Counted from the first letter of the stretch, positions 1-12,167 are shown. The stretch is 64,000 nucleotides of DNA from Owenia fusiformis (GCA_903813345.2 CAIIXF020000001.1:52159885-52223884), one strand, 5' to 3'. Program-made: numbers and translations. Notes: a model not told the origin generated them from the sequence alone.

Positions 1-390
1 TTGCACAAAGGCCTTGAAACGCCAAATACCTAGATATTCACCTTTGACCTTGAGATGAACTTGGCCCATAAACATTGCCTTTGACCTCAGGTCACCTAAT
101 CATAAGTCGCCAAGGGTCACATATCATTCAAGTGCCTTAACACGACAAATACTTAGATATTGACCTTTGAATGACCTTGACCCATAAAGTTGACCTTGAC
201 CCCAGGTCAAGTCGAATACCTAGATACTGACCTTTAACCTCGGAATGACCTTGACCTCTGACCTTCGTAGAATACCCATCGACCCACTTAGTATGTTGAC
301 CAAGTATGAGGACCCAAGGTCAAACGGTCTAGGAGGAGATGTTCGGACAGACAGAATGACAGAAAGACAAACATACCACCGTGCTTTATA
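1..390. repeat. TGACCTT-rich dispersed repeat
   Basis: The stretch repeats TGACCTTGACC, TTTGACCT and AGGTCA words, with recurring phrases such as AATACCTAGATATTGACC at about 25, 150 and 218. It ends in a purine-rich GACAGACAGAATGACAG tail. It looks like two to three diverged units of a dispersed repeat cut off by the window edge. TGACCTTGA is also the reverse complement of the extended nuclear-receptor half-site TCAAGGTCA. Confidence 0.7.
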
Positions 391-551
391 GTAAAATTAC
401 GCATCTCAAACTCTGTAACTAAGGTAAAATACCGCTATTAGTTCTATCTATGCACATGATCTAATACTGGCGCATAATACCCTACTACTATCCCCCACCA
501 TTTAAAGTGCCATTACCAGATTCCAATTATATCTAGACAACAACACCAAGG

Positions 552-1048
552 CAGTGGCGTAGCCAGGATTTGATAGGAGGGGATTCGAATATTTTCGGCA
601 AAATTTTTTGGAGCCACCTAATGGTGAATTTGGTGAAACGTTTCCAAATTAATTTAATTAGGGACCATTTTGACATTTTATCCTAATCAGACAGTTTCTA
701 CTCGATACGTATGCTTTATTTGTACAACTGAATTCCTTTTGAGGGTATTATATCAGTATCTCAGGCCTAAAGTGCGAGGTGAAAACCTATTGTCGCCCAT
801 CTCAAATTAAAATAGAACGTTTTTTGTAATCTCAGTCTTTTTTCTTATTCAGATCAAGTTATACATCTCACATATTTTCATCATTATATATAGCTCGAAT
901 GTCTGAGGTAATTAGAAAGGATAAATTAATTAAATACTGCAAAAAAACTCAAAATTTGAGGAACTCGCATAATTGCTGGAAAAGGTGGGAATTTTTAGGC
1001 AAGATCTTTTTTTCTGGGGGGGGATGGAACCCTCTCCCTACGGCCCTG
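552..1048. mobile_element. Degenerate hAT-like MITE with CAGTGGCGTAGCC end
   Basis: The left end reads CAGTGGCGTAGCCAGGATTT, a terminus common among non-autonomous hAT-like elements in animals. The right end is preceded by a G run and reads CCTCTCCCTACGGCCCTG, a decayed complement of the left end. I could not find a convincing 8-bp target duplication, so the boundary and class are tentative. The 84-codon frame inside it is not gene-like. Confidence 0.4.
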
Positions 1049-2083
1049 CAAAGGGACATTTCCTTCATACTAAAGGCATTATATTACTTAGGTGGTTCAA
1101 AACGTTTTGCAGTTGATGCCATAACTTCAAGGAAAAAAGGACTTTTGCAATGAAACTTGGTACACATATGTGTTATATATTTATACATTATATGGTAAAA
1201 TTTGGGACCTGACAAGAAATGGATTAAGCTCAATCAATTCCGAAATTGGGACAACATTTTTATAAGTTGTTAATTATCACTGGTAGCTTTACTTATACTC
1301 AAGTGGTCAAAGGGAGAATGTACATGGGTAAAGCTGTCACTGAAGACTTTATGCTTGCAATGTTTTTCACAACGTAACCGTGAACGGAAACACGACTCAA
1401 TATAGTAATGTGTATAGAGAGCGCATACAAAACAAGCGCTAATAGATGTGTTTCTGTTTAGCTTTGGAATTCTCGTTTTCATGAGATTTTAAGATTAAGA
1501 CTTTGATTTCGAGGCACAGCATAATGTTTTCTGAAGAAAATGATGTATGTCATACATGTTTTAACTCCAAATAATTTACGAAACGAGCATGTTTAGAATA
1601 TGTATCATAGAAAACCAGCTATACACGTATAACTATCAATGGTACATTATACAGTCTAAGTATAGTCTAAGTAACGGACTAAGTAGCACTGTAACGAAAC
1701 CATGCTTAAAACAAGACAGTTAGCCGATCAATTGGCAGACTAATTATAATATTCTTGTACATCACGTTCTTCATCGCACAAAGTAAATATTCCGAGGTTG
1801 ATCTCTGATTTACAAGTCAGTCATAGATCTAAGTGCAAACCACGTTTTTGCAATGTGAATCCAAAGATACACAGGCAATCAATCGACTGCAAATTATTAG
1901 TTAATTAGGGAAACCGTCACAGTAAACTCCATAAAAAATTGGATTCTTGATCTACTTGATGAAGTCACGTAACACTTGGCTATGGTCTCGGATGCAGATC
2001 ACGTGTGAGAGACTTCGAGATAACGCTGTTTATCATGCCTAAACAAATATTGACACACATGCACTTTAACATCACTTTGGAAT
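1049..2083. other. 3' flank of the first GPCR gene
   Basis: AT-rich DNA downstream of the minus-strand GPCR. It probably holds the 3' UTR next to 2084, but I could not fix the polyadenylation site. No repeat or conserved reading frame was recognised. Confidence 0.4.
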
Positions 2084-3340
2084 TTAGACAAATTCTTGTG
2101 GGCCATGTGACAGAGAAATTGTTTTGTTCACCGTCTGCAGATGTCCGTTGAACAGCGGTCGGGTCGACTGGTTCGACGCCGTTTCTGCCGTGTTCAATCG
2201 TTCTCTCTTTGTTGAATTCTCGTGGTTATCATGTTTAACGCTTGTATAATCATTAATACTTTTCGAGTCGTTATGGATATTGTGGCATTTGCAAAAGAAA
2301 GTCATAAACGTTTCTCTAAAAACTTTACTAAATGTACAGTATAATACAAAATTAACAGCGGAGTTGATGGCAAGCAGCAAGTCAGTGAATTCCCTGATAC
2401 CACGCACCAGATAGTTAGCCTCGTAGTAACCAAGGCCAAGAAAGGTTGACATGATGGCGTCAGGAGTGATACAAATAAGGAAGACGACGATGATGGCGAC
2501 CAACATGACGGTGATCCTATATCTGGCAGCACTAGCGGCTCCCTGAATTTTCGATCTCCCAAGGGAACGTATTATTGAAGCATTAATAAATACAAGCACA
2601 AATAACGGAATAATGGAGCGCAGTAGAGTCTGAATCCATGTGTATATGTTCATAGCATACACGTCTTTTCCAAATGATGTCAATTCTATAGTCATATTAA
2701 CTATCCCCTGGGTTGAATTATCCGATGGCTTAGAGACGACTGTGTGGTATTTGAAGGCTGATGGCAAAGCTACTATGGCCATGCCAATTGCGACACAAGA
2801 GCTTACTAGTCTGGCCCGGGGGATAGTGCACATACTTTTAGCACGGTGAGGATGACACACTGAGATGTAGCGTTCCACTGCAACACTGACAGTTATCCAA
2901 GATGTTATCAACATTGCACAATTGAAAACAAAATGGGAGTAGGGATATATGTGTACAAATCCCGTTTGGCTCATTTCGGGATTATAGCGCTGCATCAATA
3001 TCACCACGAAATATATCTCATCATTTATCAATTTAATTGAATCTGCAATCGCCATGGCTGAAAGAAATGTATTTGTCGAGCTGGACATTTTCTTTTGTTG
3101 AAGTACGATCAAACTGAGAATGTTTCCGATAATTCCGAACGTGCAAATTATTGGAAAACATATTAGCGCTGCGATAAATTGAGACAAAACGAAAAAATCA
3201 TAATGTGGTTTAGTTGTTGCATTATCCATTTCACTAGCGTTGAAAATCTGTTGATAGGTGTGGTTTCCCATACCGACTTCCGTTTCCTCTACAAATACTC
3301 CATCCGGGGCTCCACCCAACGCTTGCGATACCACGATCAT
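2084..3340 (-). CDS. FMRFamide-receptor-like GPCR, copy 1
   Basis: A 418-residue class A GPCR, expected in the plasma membrane as a neuropeptide receptor. The order is: N-terminus with N-glycosylation sites (NHT, NAS, NAT), TM1 with GN, TM2 with LSAMAIAD, a TM3 end of ERYISVCHP, TM6 with CITPD, and TM7 with NSAVNFVLYC, followed by a hydrophilic tail ending PQEFV. IYPY before TM3 and the NFVLY form of NPxxY fit FMRFamide/myosuppressin-type receptors. The usual disulfide cysteines at the top of TM3 and in the second extracellular loop are absent. The frame is open five codons further to 3355, but that start would be GTG. The ATG at 3340 aligns with the start of the paralogue at 58477. The coding region is one exon with a splice acceptor 20 nt upstream. 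The ligand is not inferable beyond family level. Confidence 0.93.
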   Translation of the reverse strand: MIVVSQALGGAPDGVFVEETEVGMGNHTYQQIFNASEMDNATTKPHYDFFVLSQFIAALICFPIICTFGIIGNILSLIVLQQKKMSSSTNTFLSAMAIADSIKLINDEIYFVVILMQRYNPEMSQTGFVHIYPYSHFVFNCAMLITSWITVSVAVERYISVCHPHRAKSMCTIPRARLVSSCVAIGMAIVALPSAFKYHTVVSKPSDNSTQGIVNMTIELTSFGKDVYAMNIYTWIQTLLRSIIPLFVLVFINASIIRSLGRSKIQGAASAARYRITVMLVAIIVVFLICITPDAIMSTFLGLGYYEANYLVRGIREFTDLLLAINSAVNFVLYCTFSKVFRETFMTFFCKCHNIHNDSKSINDYTSVKHDNHENSTKRERLNTAETASNQSTRPLFNGHLQTVNKTISLSHGPQEFV

Positions 3341-3363
3341 AAATAGCTTCGACACGTTATCTG
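3341..3363 (-). other. 3' splice acceptor and 20-nt leader of GPCR copy 1
   Basis: On the minus strand the sequence reads TTGTATTTTCAG then a 20-nt exon leader then ATG. A pyrimidine-rich tract and CAG mark the end of an intron, and the leader is likely 5' UTR, as in the paralogue. No stop codon lies in frame in this short leader, so upstream coding sequence is not formally excluded here. Confidence 0.75.
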
Positions 3364-4657
3364 AAAATACAACTAGAGTTTAACATTTTTTGAGTGAACA
3401 AAGTACAGTGTTAGTACATGCAGATGAAAGTCATGATATCATCTAATTTTTTCCCTCAATCAGGTGTAACAGTGAATTTACATTTCAAGCAAGTTCCAAT
3501 TTTGGTCTTCTCTGGACTACTTTCGACAACAAATGAACCACATTATTAGGTGTAAGTACTAAGTATGTAAATACTATGTAAATGTTTTAACGTTTTAATT
3601 ATAAACAACACGATGCCCATGTCAAGCAGCGTGCCTACTAGGCACGCAGTTTGAAACTCTGACAAACTGCGCGCATATTTCAAAATGGAAGACGGGGAGG
3701 ACACGACTCCCAAAAAGAGTCAAAGTACGAAAAATACAAGGTTAGTCTCGTTCTAAAGATAGTACCATTCTGTGAAGATGAACTTAATTTACTCATAGTA
3801 CTCAATGTTGTTCCCGATGTAAACCTAGTTATCTCAATATAAGGGTCTTAAGTAACTTCTGTGTTCAAAATTTACAGTGTAAAGTTATATCTATGTCTTT
3901 TTATCGTCATTTGCCGTTTATTCAGCCATTGTGTCTGTGTATGCTAGAATATATAAGATCACTCCATCTGATTAAAGCAGCATAGTTTGTGTTCAAAACG
4001 ATAATACGCCATAAACGTGATTTAAACATTTTTTCTTGTCAAACTGTGCGCCTATATTCACATGTATTTCCCAAACTGCGTGCCTAATATTTCCGAACTG
4101 CTTGCCTATCCAAGCCTGTTTTGTATTATTAGAAAACGTAAGCACCATATGTAAGGCACATATCGTCGCATGAGAATAACTTTGTACTATCTCACATTTT
4201 TACGGAACTGAGAAATCAAGGTTTAAAAGTTTAGAGGTCTGTATCCTTCTTAGTATTGCTATGTGAAACTTGATTTTTTGTATGTCACCTGGTCTCACCC
4301 TAGAGATATCTTATATGAAATATCATACCTTGAAACAATTTACAAGATCCTTTTTTAAAACTATGGAAATGGAGTTGATACAATTTCCCACCGGAATAAC
4401 AGCTTATTTCTAATTTCAAATTGTCATATCTGATATCAACTGTTTCAACCAATCAACTCTCTAAGATTTGGTCATGTGACTTGCAAAACTTGGAGTTACA
4501 GGGTGTCCAAAAAAAAACAGGACCGTAAGAAAGTTGAATAACTCGGTCAATTTTGCATATTCTGCCTTGAAATTGTAGAATTATTAGTTCATTCAATGTG
4601 AATTTTGTTGTGAAAGTTTGATGAGAATCTGTTCATGGTGTCAAAAAGTACAGTACT

Positions 4658-4985
4658 TTACAAAACATGCTCAAAGTGGTCACTTCTCCTCTATATGCAC
4701 AAACGAATAGTGTGAACCAAGTTGTTAATGACCCTAACCTATACACATTGATGTGGATGGTACATATTGGGGGTAGTCATTGCCCTCTTAAGATTGTTAG
4801 GGGCCTGTCAGTATACACACTGGCTTTGAGAAATCCTCAAAGATAAAAATTTGGGGGATTTAGATCTGGCGAATGAGCTGCCCATATGGTTTGCATTCTG
4901 CAACTGATGAGCTGACCACCAAAGCATTGCCTAAACCATTTCAGCATATCATTTGCAGTGTTGGGGTGGCAGTGGCTTGTTGAAA
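4658..4985 (-). pseudogene. Mariner-type transposase C-terminal relic (left arm)
   Basis: Translated on the minus strand, the stretch gives SHCHPNTANDMLKWF, then HSPDLNPPNFYL followed by a stop where Trp is expected, and it ends HFEHVL at a stop codon near 4658. These match the catalytic-domain end (the PDLNPxDFFLWG region) and terminal HFEHVL signature of Tc1/mariner-superfamily transposases. A stop and a frame break make it non-functional. Confidence 0.75.
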
Positions 4986-5129
4986 CCACTGCTTATCTCC
5001 TCAGATGTCCCTTCTGGTGCTTAGTGACCTCCAAAACTTAGTGAGAACTTACTGGCCCTTGTTTATGGTGATAACACGTCCCCAGTCAACCTTCGAACCA
5101 AAAAGTACTGATGATTCCATATTTCCTCA

Positions 5130-5333
5130 TTGCCACCCAGGCAGTGCATTGTTCAGAATGCAATGGATGCTGTAACACTTCATCAGGAGGATGTAAGCCC
5201 CAGTAGCAATTGTTCTTGGAACAAACTTGTCCATTCAGAAAGACATGTGTGGAGGAGGATCATCGACAACTTTTTTCGCCGGATTGAATTGTTCATAGAG
5301 AGGAGAGGTGCACATTTGGGGCATGTTTTGTAA
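5130..5333 (+). pseudogene. Mariner-type transposase C-terminal relic (right arm)
   Basis: The frame ends RRIELFIERRGAHLGHVL and a stop. This corresponds to the usual RIxxCIExxGxHFEHVL terminus of mariner-superfamily transposases. It runs opposite to the left-arm relic, giving the element its palindromic layout. Only about 60 residues remain, with no catalytic residues. Confidence 0.65.
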
Positions 5334-6100
5334 ATAGCTGTAGTGTTTGACTCAATTGATAGATTATTATCTAACTTTCACAACAAAATTCACATTGAAT
5401 GAACTAAATAATTCTGAAATGTCAAGGCAAAATATGCAAAATTGACCGAGTTATTCAACTTTCCTGTTTTTTGGACACCCTATATAACAATCTTATATTA
5501 AAACAAAGTATGCCAATATGCATGTTATTGTATCTAGAATGAAAAATAATGTTTTGCTTTGTAAAAAAATCTTCAAAAACCAAAGAATATTATTTAATAA
5601 AATAAAGAAAATTCAATTTATAAAACTTTAAAATCAATTTCTCAAATAAGTACAATTATTTCTTAATTTTGGAATCTCAGGACACCCTTCAAAAAGAATT
5701 TATTGCCTTTGAAACTAAGGCAGAAGTACAATGCATTGAAACCAATGATGCCAATATGGTCCCCCACATATTTCCCTCGGTATTAACCCTGTAGCCTAAA
5801 CCTCCCAGCACATTCCGGTCCGCTGGTCAATATCAGGTTATTTGTGATACAGACCAGTTGATTTTTTCACTGGGTATAGGAGAATAACTTTGCAACTGGT
5901 CCGTAATTCCATTTTGACCAGCAGGTTTCAGATCCTTAGGGCCTAAGACATAACCAATTTTTATTACATGCACATGGAAGAAATTTGAAAATAGAAAAAT
6001 AATTTCTAATTCATTTTAGATTAATGACATTTGTAGTTTGTGATCGAAACAAACTGCGTGCCTAAGTAGGCGCGCAGCTTGACATGAGCACCGTGAACAA

Positions 6101-7644
6101 GGCATTATAGAAAATAGACTGTTAAATACGTTTACATGTAAATCGTAAAATGTGACATGTCTCAATATATGACCTTTGACGCATTCGGTACCCCGACCAT
6201 TTTTATACTCAGCAGCCCTCTCAAATTCAGAAAATGCCACGATTTTAGGTTTGAAAGTCATAAACTATGGGGAAATCGTATTGACAGTTTGGAATATATT
6301 TGCAAGGTGGGCAATAAAAATGTTACACTTTTTATCATTCTTAGACTTTACAAAAAAAGATTTTACAAACTAAAATTGAATAAATTCTTGAAAAATATGT
6401 CTGCCTCTATCTGTGATAATAGCGCTCAATCTCAGAAACGTCACTACTACAGTACATTATGAATGCTTTCTTTAAAGATTTAGCTACCATAGATGATATT
6501 GTTTCAATATCTGATGCGTTATCAACCTATCATACTTTATATATACTGGCTTATTTTCATAACATTTGGTTCAAATCTGTTCTTTTGAACAGAATATATA
6601 TGTGATTGTCCCATTTTTATTTGCCCATCCTGTACATATATATATACACTATAGTTTATTCTGGAATGATTTTATCCAAAGTTTCCTAAAAACAGGATAA
6701 CTGCAGAAAAAACTGCAATAAAACTCATCCCGGATTAAACCTGTAATTTTAAACAACTCGGATGTTTAAAAAAAATCAAACCGGAATTTCAAAATGTTTA
6801 GGTTGAAAAGTATGACTGTATCACATTAATGGATATACCATGAAGCTCTCTTTTTCTCCAAGTTATCAATATACAATATTCGTATGTAACCTTTTTGTTG
6901 TGGATTATCACAAAATGCTCATTAATCGATTGAAACAGACATCAGAGATATCGAATTTCCGGGGAGACATGATGCAGAATACAATCGCGGTAAGTGTTGC
7001 CGTTCTAATAACAATCCGATCAGTTACAATTAATTTTGGATCATTGACTCTGAGTGATTTAACTATTCAATATCACCCTTCATGTTATTTCTTATAAAAA
7101 AGAAATGACCTTGATAAGATATCCTTTTAAACACAATTTACACTCTGCGTCATATTGTTATAATATGTTTGTAAATATTTTGCCGAATGAAACAAACATA
7201 AAACTCAAATGACTAATACTCCTTCAGAACAAGAATGTATTTTCCAAGAAAATAATTCATTCTTTCAATAGACTAGATGCGAGTGGAAATAATCTTAAAT
7301 TAAAATCAAAATTCAGATGACATATTTGAAATCTACATGTAAAATTACGTCTAGAAGTGCTATTCCAAAAAGTATTCATCAATTAAATTCCTTTGAAAAT
7401 GGGACTTCTTGGTCAGGTAGATTCTCGTGGAAAGACCCAATGTTATAAAATCACAAAAAGTGAAATGTATTTAGTTTTATTGGACAGCTAAGACATTTTG
7501 TATAACTATCAGATACATAAGGGAACTTTCAGCTATATCATCTGCCATAATTATCTGACCCGAATTAGTCACCTGGTGGTGAAACTTGTAACTACGTGTA
7601 CCTACTGGCATCTGTGTTATTGCAGTGTTACGCGGAATATGGCA
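6101..7644. other. No gene recognised
   Basis: AT-rich DNA. The reading frames near 6157-6462 and 6840-7097 show no recognisable domain or splice context. No clear repeat was seen. Confidence 0.4.
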
Positions 7645-8133
7645 TATCGGCTATCCCAAAAATGGGACACCTTTTGACAAGTATTTTCTTGGCAACTGCT
7701 GAATCAAATTCACTGAAAATTTGTACAAAATAGCCCAAGAGTATCGTGTACAAGGTACAAAAATATGAGAAAGATCAATTAAGTGTTATGTGAGTACTAA
7801 GAAATTCAAGATAGCATGTCAAAAGATCCTATACCATAGCAATGCAATGACAACTTCATAGTGTTTGTATCAAAACTGGGAAGTAATTTCTCAGCGATAG
7901 ATGAACCAAATTCTTTAAATCTTTACCTGGGACACTTTATGGTATCTTTCGCTAGTGCTATGAATGTGTAAGAGATTGGTCACATATTGTGTGCATTATT
8001 TTTACTCGATCTTTTTTATATTTCTACAACATGCCAATGATACTCTTAGGCTACTTTGTACAAACCAGTCAATTTGTTCATCAGTTGCCGAGAAAACACT
8101 TGTTCACAAAAGTGTCTCATTTTTGGGACGATA
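7645..8133. mobile_element. Foldback element with TCCCAAAAATGRGACAC ends
   Basis: The left end reads CTATCCCAAAAATGGGACACC and the right end is the complement of CGTCCCAAAAATGAGACAC. The similarity continues inward for about 100 bp, through GACAAGTATTTTCTTGGCAA and GTACAAAATAGCC on the left and their complements on the right. A related fragment starts near 46733 (TTGTCCCAGAAAAAGTGAACC). No transposase was recognised. Confidence 0.65.
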
Positions 8134-9778
8134 TATTCATGGCTGCGCGGTACTTGTGATACGGATGAATATGCCATACTCATATTTATGACATATCTCG
8201 CAGGTGAGTATGGCATATACCGCAGTGTATGCGATACATTGATTTCAGTGAATACCCGACCTTTTATTATTAGATGCCAGATCAAACATTTCAAAGGCAC
8301 CGACTTGTATTGGGCATCACTGCAATTGGAAACTCTGATCAATTTACACGTCAGTCGAGATATCGGTGCCGACAACTGTAATCAAGTCCTAACAAATGGC
8401 GTTTTTTCGCAAAGACGACTGAGGTGTCAGTTTGGAAATCGTAAGCTTACTGAATTATTTTTTTACTTGTTTGTGCTTAAACAGAATTGTCAGAGCTGAC
8501 AGGGTCTATCAATAATACACAGGCTTAAACTATTTTTGAATGTTGTTGATTGTTATGGCACTATTTATTTGTAGCGAGGTTTAGCCTCTCTTCTATCTTA
8601 TCACAAAAACACGAAAACGAGTTTGAATCAAAATTTCATTTATTTGTGAAAATAAGCGAAAATAAGTTACTCACAGTTTTTGTGTAAATCCAGAAGACGC
8701 ATACATCACAAGAACTGTGTACCTTCAGGGTTACCTTCTTCTAAGGCCACTATATCGTGGCCTTCGTCCAAAGATAAATCCTCCAAGTTTTTTACTGCTG
8801 TATACGGGTCATTTAGTAATCATAAAATTTGAAATCAAATGTTCACCATTTTTCCACATCATAATTTGAATTGCGAGTTTTGGTCTTATTACCACACCAA
8901 TAATTACTCAGCCTGAATTACTTCTAGCCAAGAATTGGCTAGACTCGAGTAACTTCAGGGTATTTCGATTTTCTAGTTTCGAGCTTGTGCCCTCGGGTAC
9001 AAACGACTTCCAAAAAGCATTGTCAACTTTATGAAAATGTTCACGAAAGATGTAAATAGGTTGTTACTTTGCTAATTGAGGTTCAAACGCATATCGTAGC
9101 AGAGTATAGCAAACATAATATCGTGTTCATCGAAGCTAGAGCAACCAGTCTCTCAAATGATGTCAGACAGACAAAGGTAGGCGTAGCTCTATACCTTTTT
9201 TTTTATCAAAATCCACGTGGAATGTCTTCCATCACTTAACTTGAAATAAAAACTGCCTGCTAATCGTTTATTTCGGATAACTTGGAGAGTGTGAAAAGAA
9301 ACATGATAATTTTAGATTAGAAAATGCATGTAAATATATAATATTGCCTACACTGAAGAAAGACGATCGCATGGTGATAGGGACTATGGGTTCTACGACC
9401 GGGCGTTCTATCCTCATTTCATGGAAACGATCAATTTCTATTCCATTATCTATGTATTAATCAATGGATTTGAAATTAATAATTCTCAATGCAATGGCTG
9501 GAATATTGTTGACGTAAAATAACCGCAAAACGGTTCCGAAAAAGGTGTCTATGTCTGAGAAAGCTAACCCCTTTACCACTACTTTCTAATGGGGACATGC
9601 AAAGCCCCGGATGTCGTTTCGCTTCGTTTGGTACACATACTAAGGCCCGGGTATTAAATAAGCCCTTGGGTGAGCCTGTGTCCAATGGAATCGCACACTT
9701 ACATGACCATCACCTCTATAAATCCTTTATCACTCTAGGCCTCCCAAGATTGGACAGGCGTTTTTCAGATCCTTTTTA
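8134..9778. other. No gene recognised; one small inverted repeat
   Basis: A 147-codon frame (8056-8499) overlaps the foldback arm and has no recognisable motif. A 13-nt inverted repeat, TATGCCATACTCA, lies at about 8169-8181 and 8203-8215. The rest is unstructured AT-rich DNA. Confidence 0.4.
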
Positions 9779-11238
9779 TGTCCCCACCACATAGTGTGGG
9801 GACATATTGTCGTCCTAGGCCCGTCCGTCCGTCTGTCTGTCTGTCCGTCTGTCTGTCCGTCCGTACGTCCGGCAGTTTTCTCCAAAACCGCTACAGGTAT
9901 CACCTTCAAATTTTCAGGAATAACTTGTGAGTGCATACAGATGTGGATGAAAAAAAATTAACTCGATAGCTACTTCCTGTCGGCCATTTTGAGGTCAATT
10001 GCTAAAATCCTTGTCTGCAAACTTTAAGAAAAACGGCTTCACAGTTGCTTTTAACTTTAACATCTTGTTCAGCTCACTTCATTTTACATCTGATTAGGTT
10101 TTGGACCTGTTAGCTCAGTCATGTCAGCCATTTTGAATGTCTGAAGAAAAGTGAGCGCGCGATAATACTTTGTATCATATTGAATGGTGTTTTTGAGTTT
10201 TCATACTTTAACTATTTAGTAGCTTTATAAATAATTTCAGGTGTACTTTGGTGAAAAAGCCTATGTTATTGTTAACAGTAGTTATATGTGATAATTTTTT
10301 AAAAGGAAATCAGCAAAAACTCATAATCACTTTTTTATTGTCGGCCATTTTGGTTTTTTCCGTCCTAAAATCTTGTCTGTAAAGTCTTGTCTACACGTTT
10401 TCAGGTGAACCGTTTGGTAGATCAATTTCAAATTTTCAGGGATGATTCTTAGTATGAAAATCTAGATCTGATTAGTTTTTTTGGCGTTCTGGGTAAATGT
10501 CAAGGCACCCATTTTGGATTTTCCGTCCTAAAATCTTGTCTGTAAAGTCTTGTCTACGCATTTCCAGGTGAACCGTTTGGTAGATCAATTTCAAATTTTC
10601 AGGGATGATTCTTAGTATGAAATTCTAGATCTGATTAGTTTTTTTGGCGTTCTGGGTAAATGTCAAGGCAGCCATTTTGGATTTTCCGTCCTAAAATCTT
10701 GTCTGTAAAGTCTTGTCTACACATTTCCAGGTGAACCGTTTGTTAGATCAATTTCAAATATTCAGGGATGATTCTTAGTATGAAAACCTAGATCTGATTA
10801 GTTTTTTGGCATTCTGGGTAAATGTCAAGGCAGCCATTTTGGATTTTCTGTCCTAAAATCTTGTCTGTAAAGTCTTGTCTACGCGTTTTCAGGTGAACCG
10901 TTTGGTAGATCAATTTCAACTTTTCAGGGGTGATTCTTAGTATGAAAATCTAGAACTGATTAGTTTTTTGACATTCTGGGTAAATGTCAAGGCAGCCATT
11001 TTGGATTTTCCATCCTCAAATCTTGTCTGTAAAGTCTTGTTTAACTGTTTCACGGATCAATTTCAAATTTTCAGGGGTGTTTCTTAGTATGAAAATCTAG
11101 AACAAGCTAATTTTGGGGGATTCTGGGTAAATTTTAAGGCGGCCATTTTGGATTTTCCGTCCTCAAATTGTGTCAGTAAAGTCTTGTCTACTCATTTTCA
11201 GGATAACCATTTGATGGGATCACCCACTGGTGGGGACA
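9779..11238. mobile_element. TGTCCCCACCA-ended element with internal array
   Basis: The ends are TGTCCCCACCA at 9779-9789 and its exact complement at 11228-11238. Just inside the left end, TGTCCCCA and TGGGGACA form a short hairpin. A GTCC/GTCT microsatellite follows at 9822-9870, then degenerate and finally regular units of about 163 bp containing GCCATTTTGGATTTTCCGTCC. There is no coding capacity. The general architecture resembles non-autonomous DNA elements carrying internal satellites. A target duplication could not be assigned. Confidence 0.65.
10340..11215. repeat. Tandem array, about 163-bp unit, about five copies
   Basis: CAGGTGAACCGTTTGGTAG starts at 10401, 10565, 10728 (one mismatch) and 10890, giving periods of 164, 163 and 162 bp. 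The last unit, near 11047-11215, is shortened and diverged. Older units can be traced left to about 9960. Confidence 0.9.
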
Positions 11239-11682
11239 TTTTGTACACATTTGTGTTCTTGTTTATTTTTTATTTGTTGTTCATTTCAACTCACTATTGA
11301 ACATGTGACTTTGATGTCACGTGTCTTACAATGCTATTGACTAAATTATATGGGTGTGGTTTCTTTATAAAATTTGAATGAAGAGAATGAAAATACGATT
11401 TTGTCTCGATATTAATTTTCCCATACATTTGAAAATTAATTGAAACATTAAAATGATGTTGGGAAAAAACGAGATTTGTTAAAATACTGAGTTTTTGTCA
11501 ATAATAAATGTGCGGTCATTTGTGACATTTCTCTACTTATATTATAATTTGTTATTTTTAAATAGAAATTGCTAATAAATCCATGGCCAGCACCTTTTTA
11601 AAAATAGATCACAAAAAGATAAACATTTTCAGAAGAGCCATCTAGAAACTGGGTGGAAATCTGCCAGATGTCACGTGTGTAA
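11239..11682. other. No feature recognised
   Basis: AT-rich spacer with no gene, RNA or repeat that I can support. Confidence 0.4.
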
Positions 11683-11790
11683 AAGGATTTAAGCACCAGT
11701 TTTGTGCTTTGTTTATGTGACATATTATAAGTTTGTTGAAATCATGAACCTCTATGAACACACAAAGCATCGATGTTCAATGCTTAACTC
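11683..11790. mobile_element. Small foldback MITE (GGATTTAAGCAC family), copy 1
   Basis: The left end GGATTTAAGCAC with TGCTTTGTTTAT faces a right end of ACAAAGCAT and CAATGCTTAA. The same ends and inner motif occur at 20826-20965. The element is about 110 bp and non-coding. Confidence 0.5.
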
Positions 11791-12167
11791 TAATTATACA
11801 CGGCTTAGTGTGAACGTAAATCACAGTGATTCACTGAAGATAATGTCCCGCTTGGCACTCGTCTTCCGTACATCTTTCGGCGGTTCTCTGTTTTGGGCCA
11901 CTCTGTAATGAATAATATCACTGTCGACAAGGGATGAATTCCCCTACGTGATTATTAATGCTGATTATTCTGTACTTAGTACATTTGCGTCATGGCATTA
12001 CGACTTCTCATTTCTCAAAATAGAATAGATCTTTAAAGTAGCCTACATGTAAGCGTGTTGTTTGCTTTTGAACGTTTTATTGACCGAAATAGTAGATCGA
12101 TCTTTTTCTTGGAAGGTTTTGGGATTTTCTTCTAGAGAAGATAAAAATACAATACTATTATATTTAC
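11791..12167. other. No feature recognised
   Basis: AT-rich spacer between a MITE and the 12-kb foldback. Nothing supportable was seen. Confidence 0.35.

Larger units (their letters stand above)
4499..5482. mobile_element. Palindromic Tc1/mariner relic nested in copy A
   Basis: Inverted repeats of about 120 bp begin CAGGGTGTCC and are flanked by TA on both sides, as for Tc1/mariner. The inner parts of both arms carry a transposase carboxy-terminal coding end reading outward, so the element is an inverted dimer of 3' halves rather than one intact transposon. It interrupts copy A and is therefore younger than it. Confidence 0.8.
3609..6095. mobile_element. CACGRTG-ended DNA transposon, copy A
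   Basis: The left end is CACGATGCCCATGTCAAGC and the right end is the complement of CACGGTGCTCATGTCAAGC. The 5-bp duplication AACAA sits at 3604-3608 and 6096-6100. Each terminus is followed by a GC-rich palindrome (GCGTGCC-TAC-TAGGCACGC type). The motif AAACTGCGYGCCTA recurs internally (about 4045, 4072, 6050). The left 550 bp match copy B; the rest of the core differs, and a palindromic mariner is inserted at 4499-5482. No transposase frame was found. The 5-bp duplications and CAC ends are consistent with Transib/RAG-type transposition, which is inference. Confidence 0.88.

Noticed and set aside
3341-3355. Longer start for GPCR copy 1 giving five extra residues
   Set aside because: The codon at 3355 is GTG, not ATG, and the paralogue begins at the codon equivalent to 3340 after an in-frame stop.
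8056-8499. 147-codon frame
   Set aside because: Overlaps the right arm of a foldback element, has no domain and no splice or promoter context.
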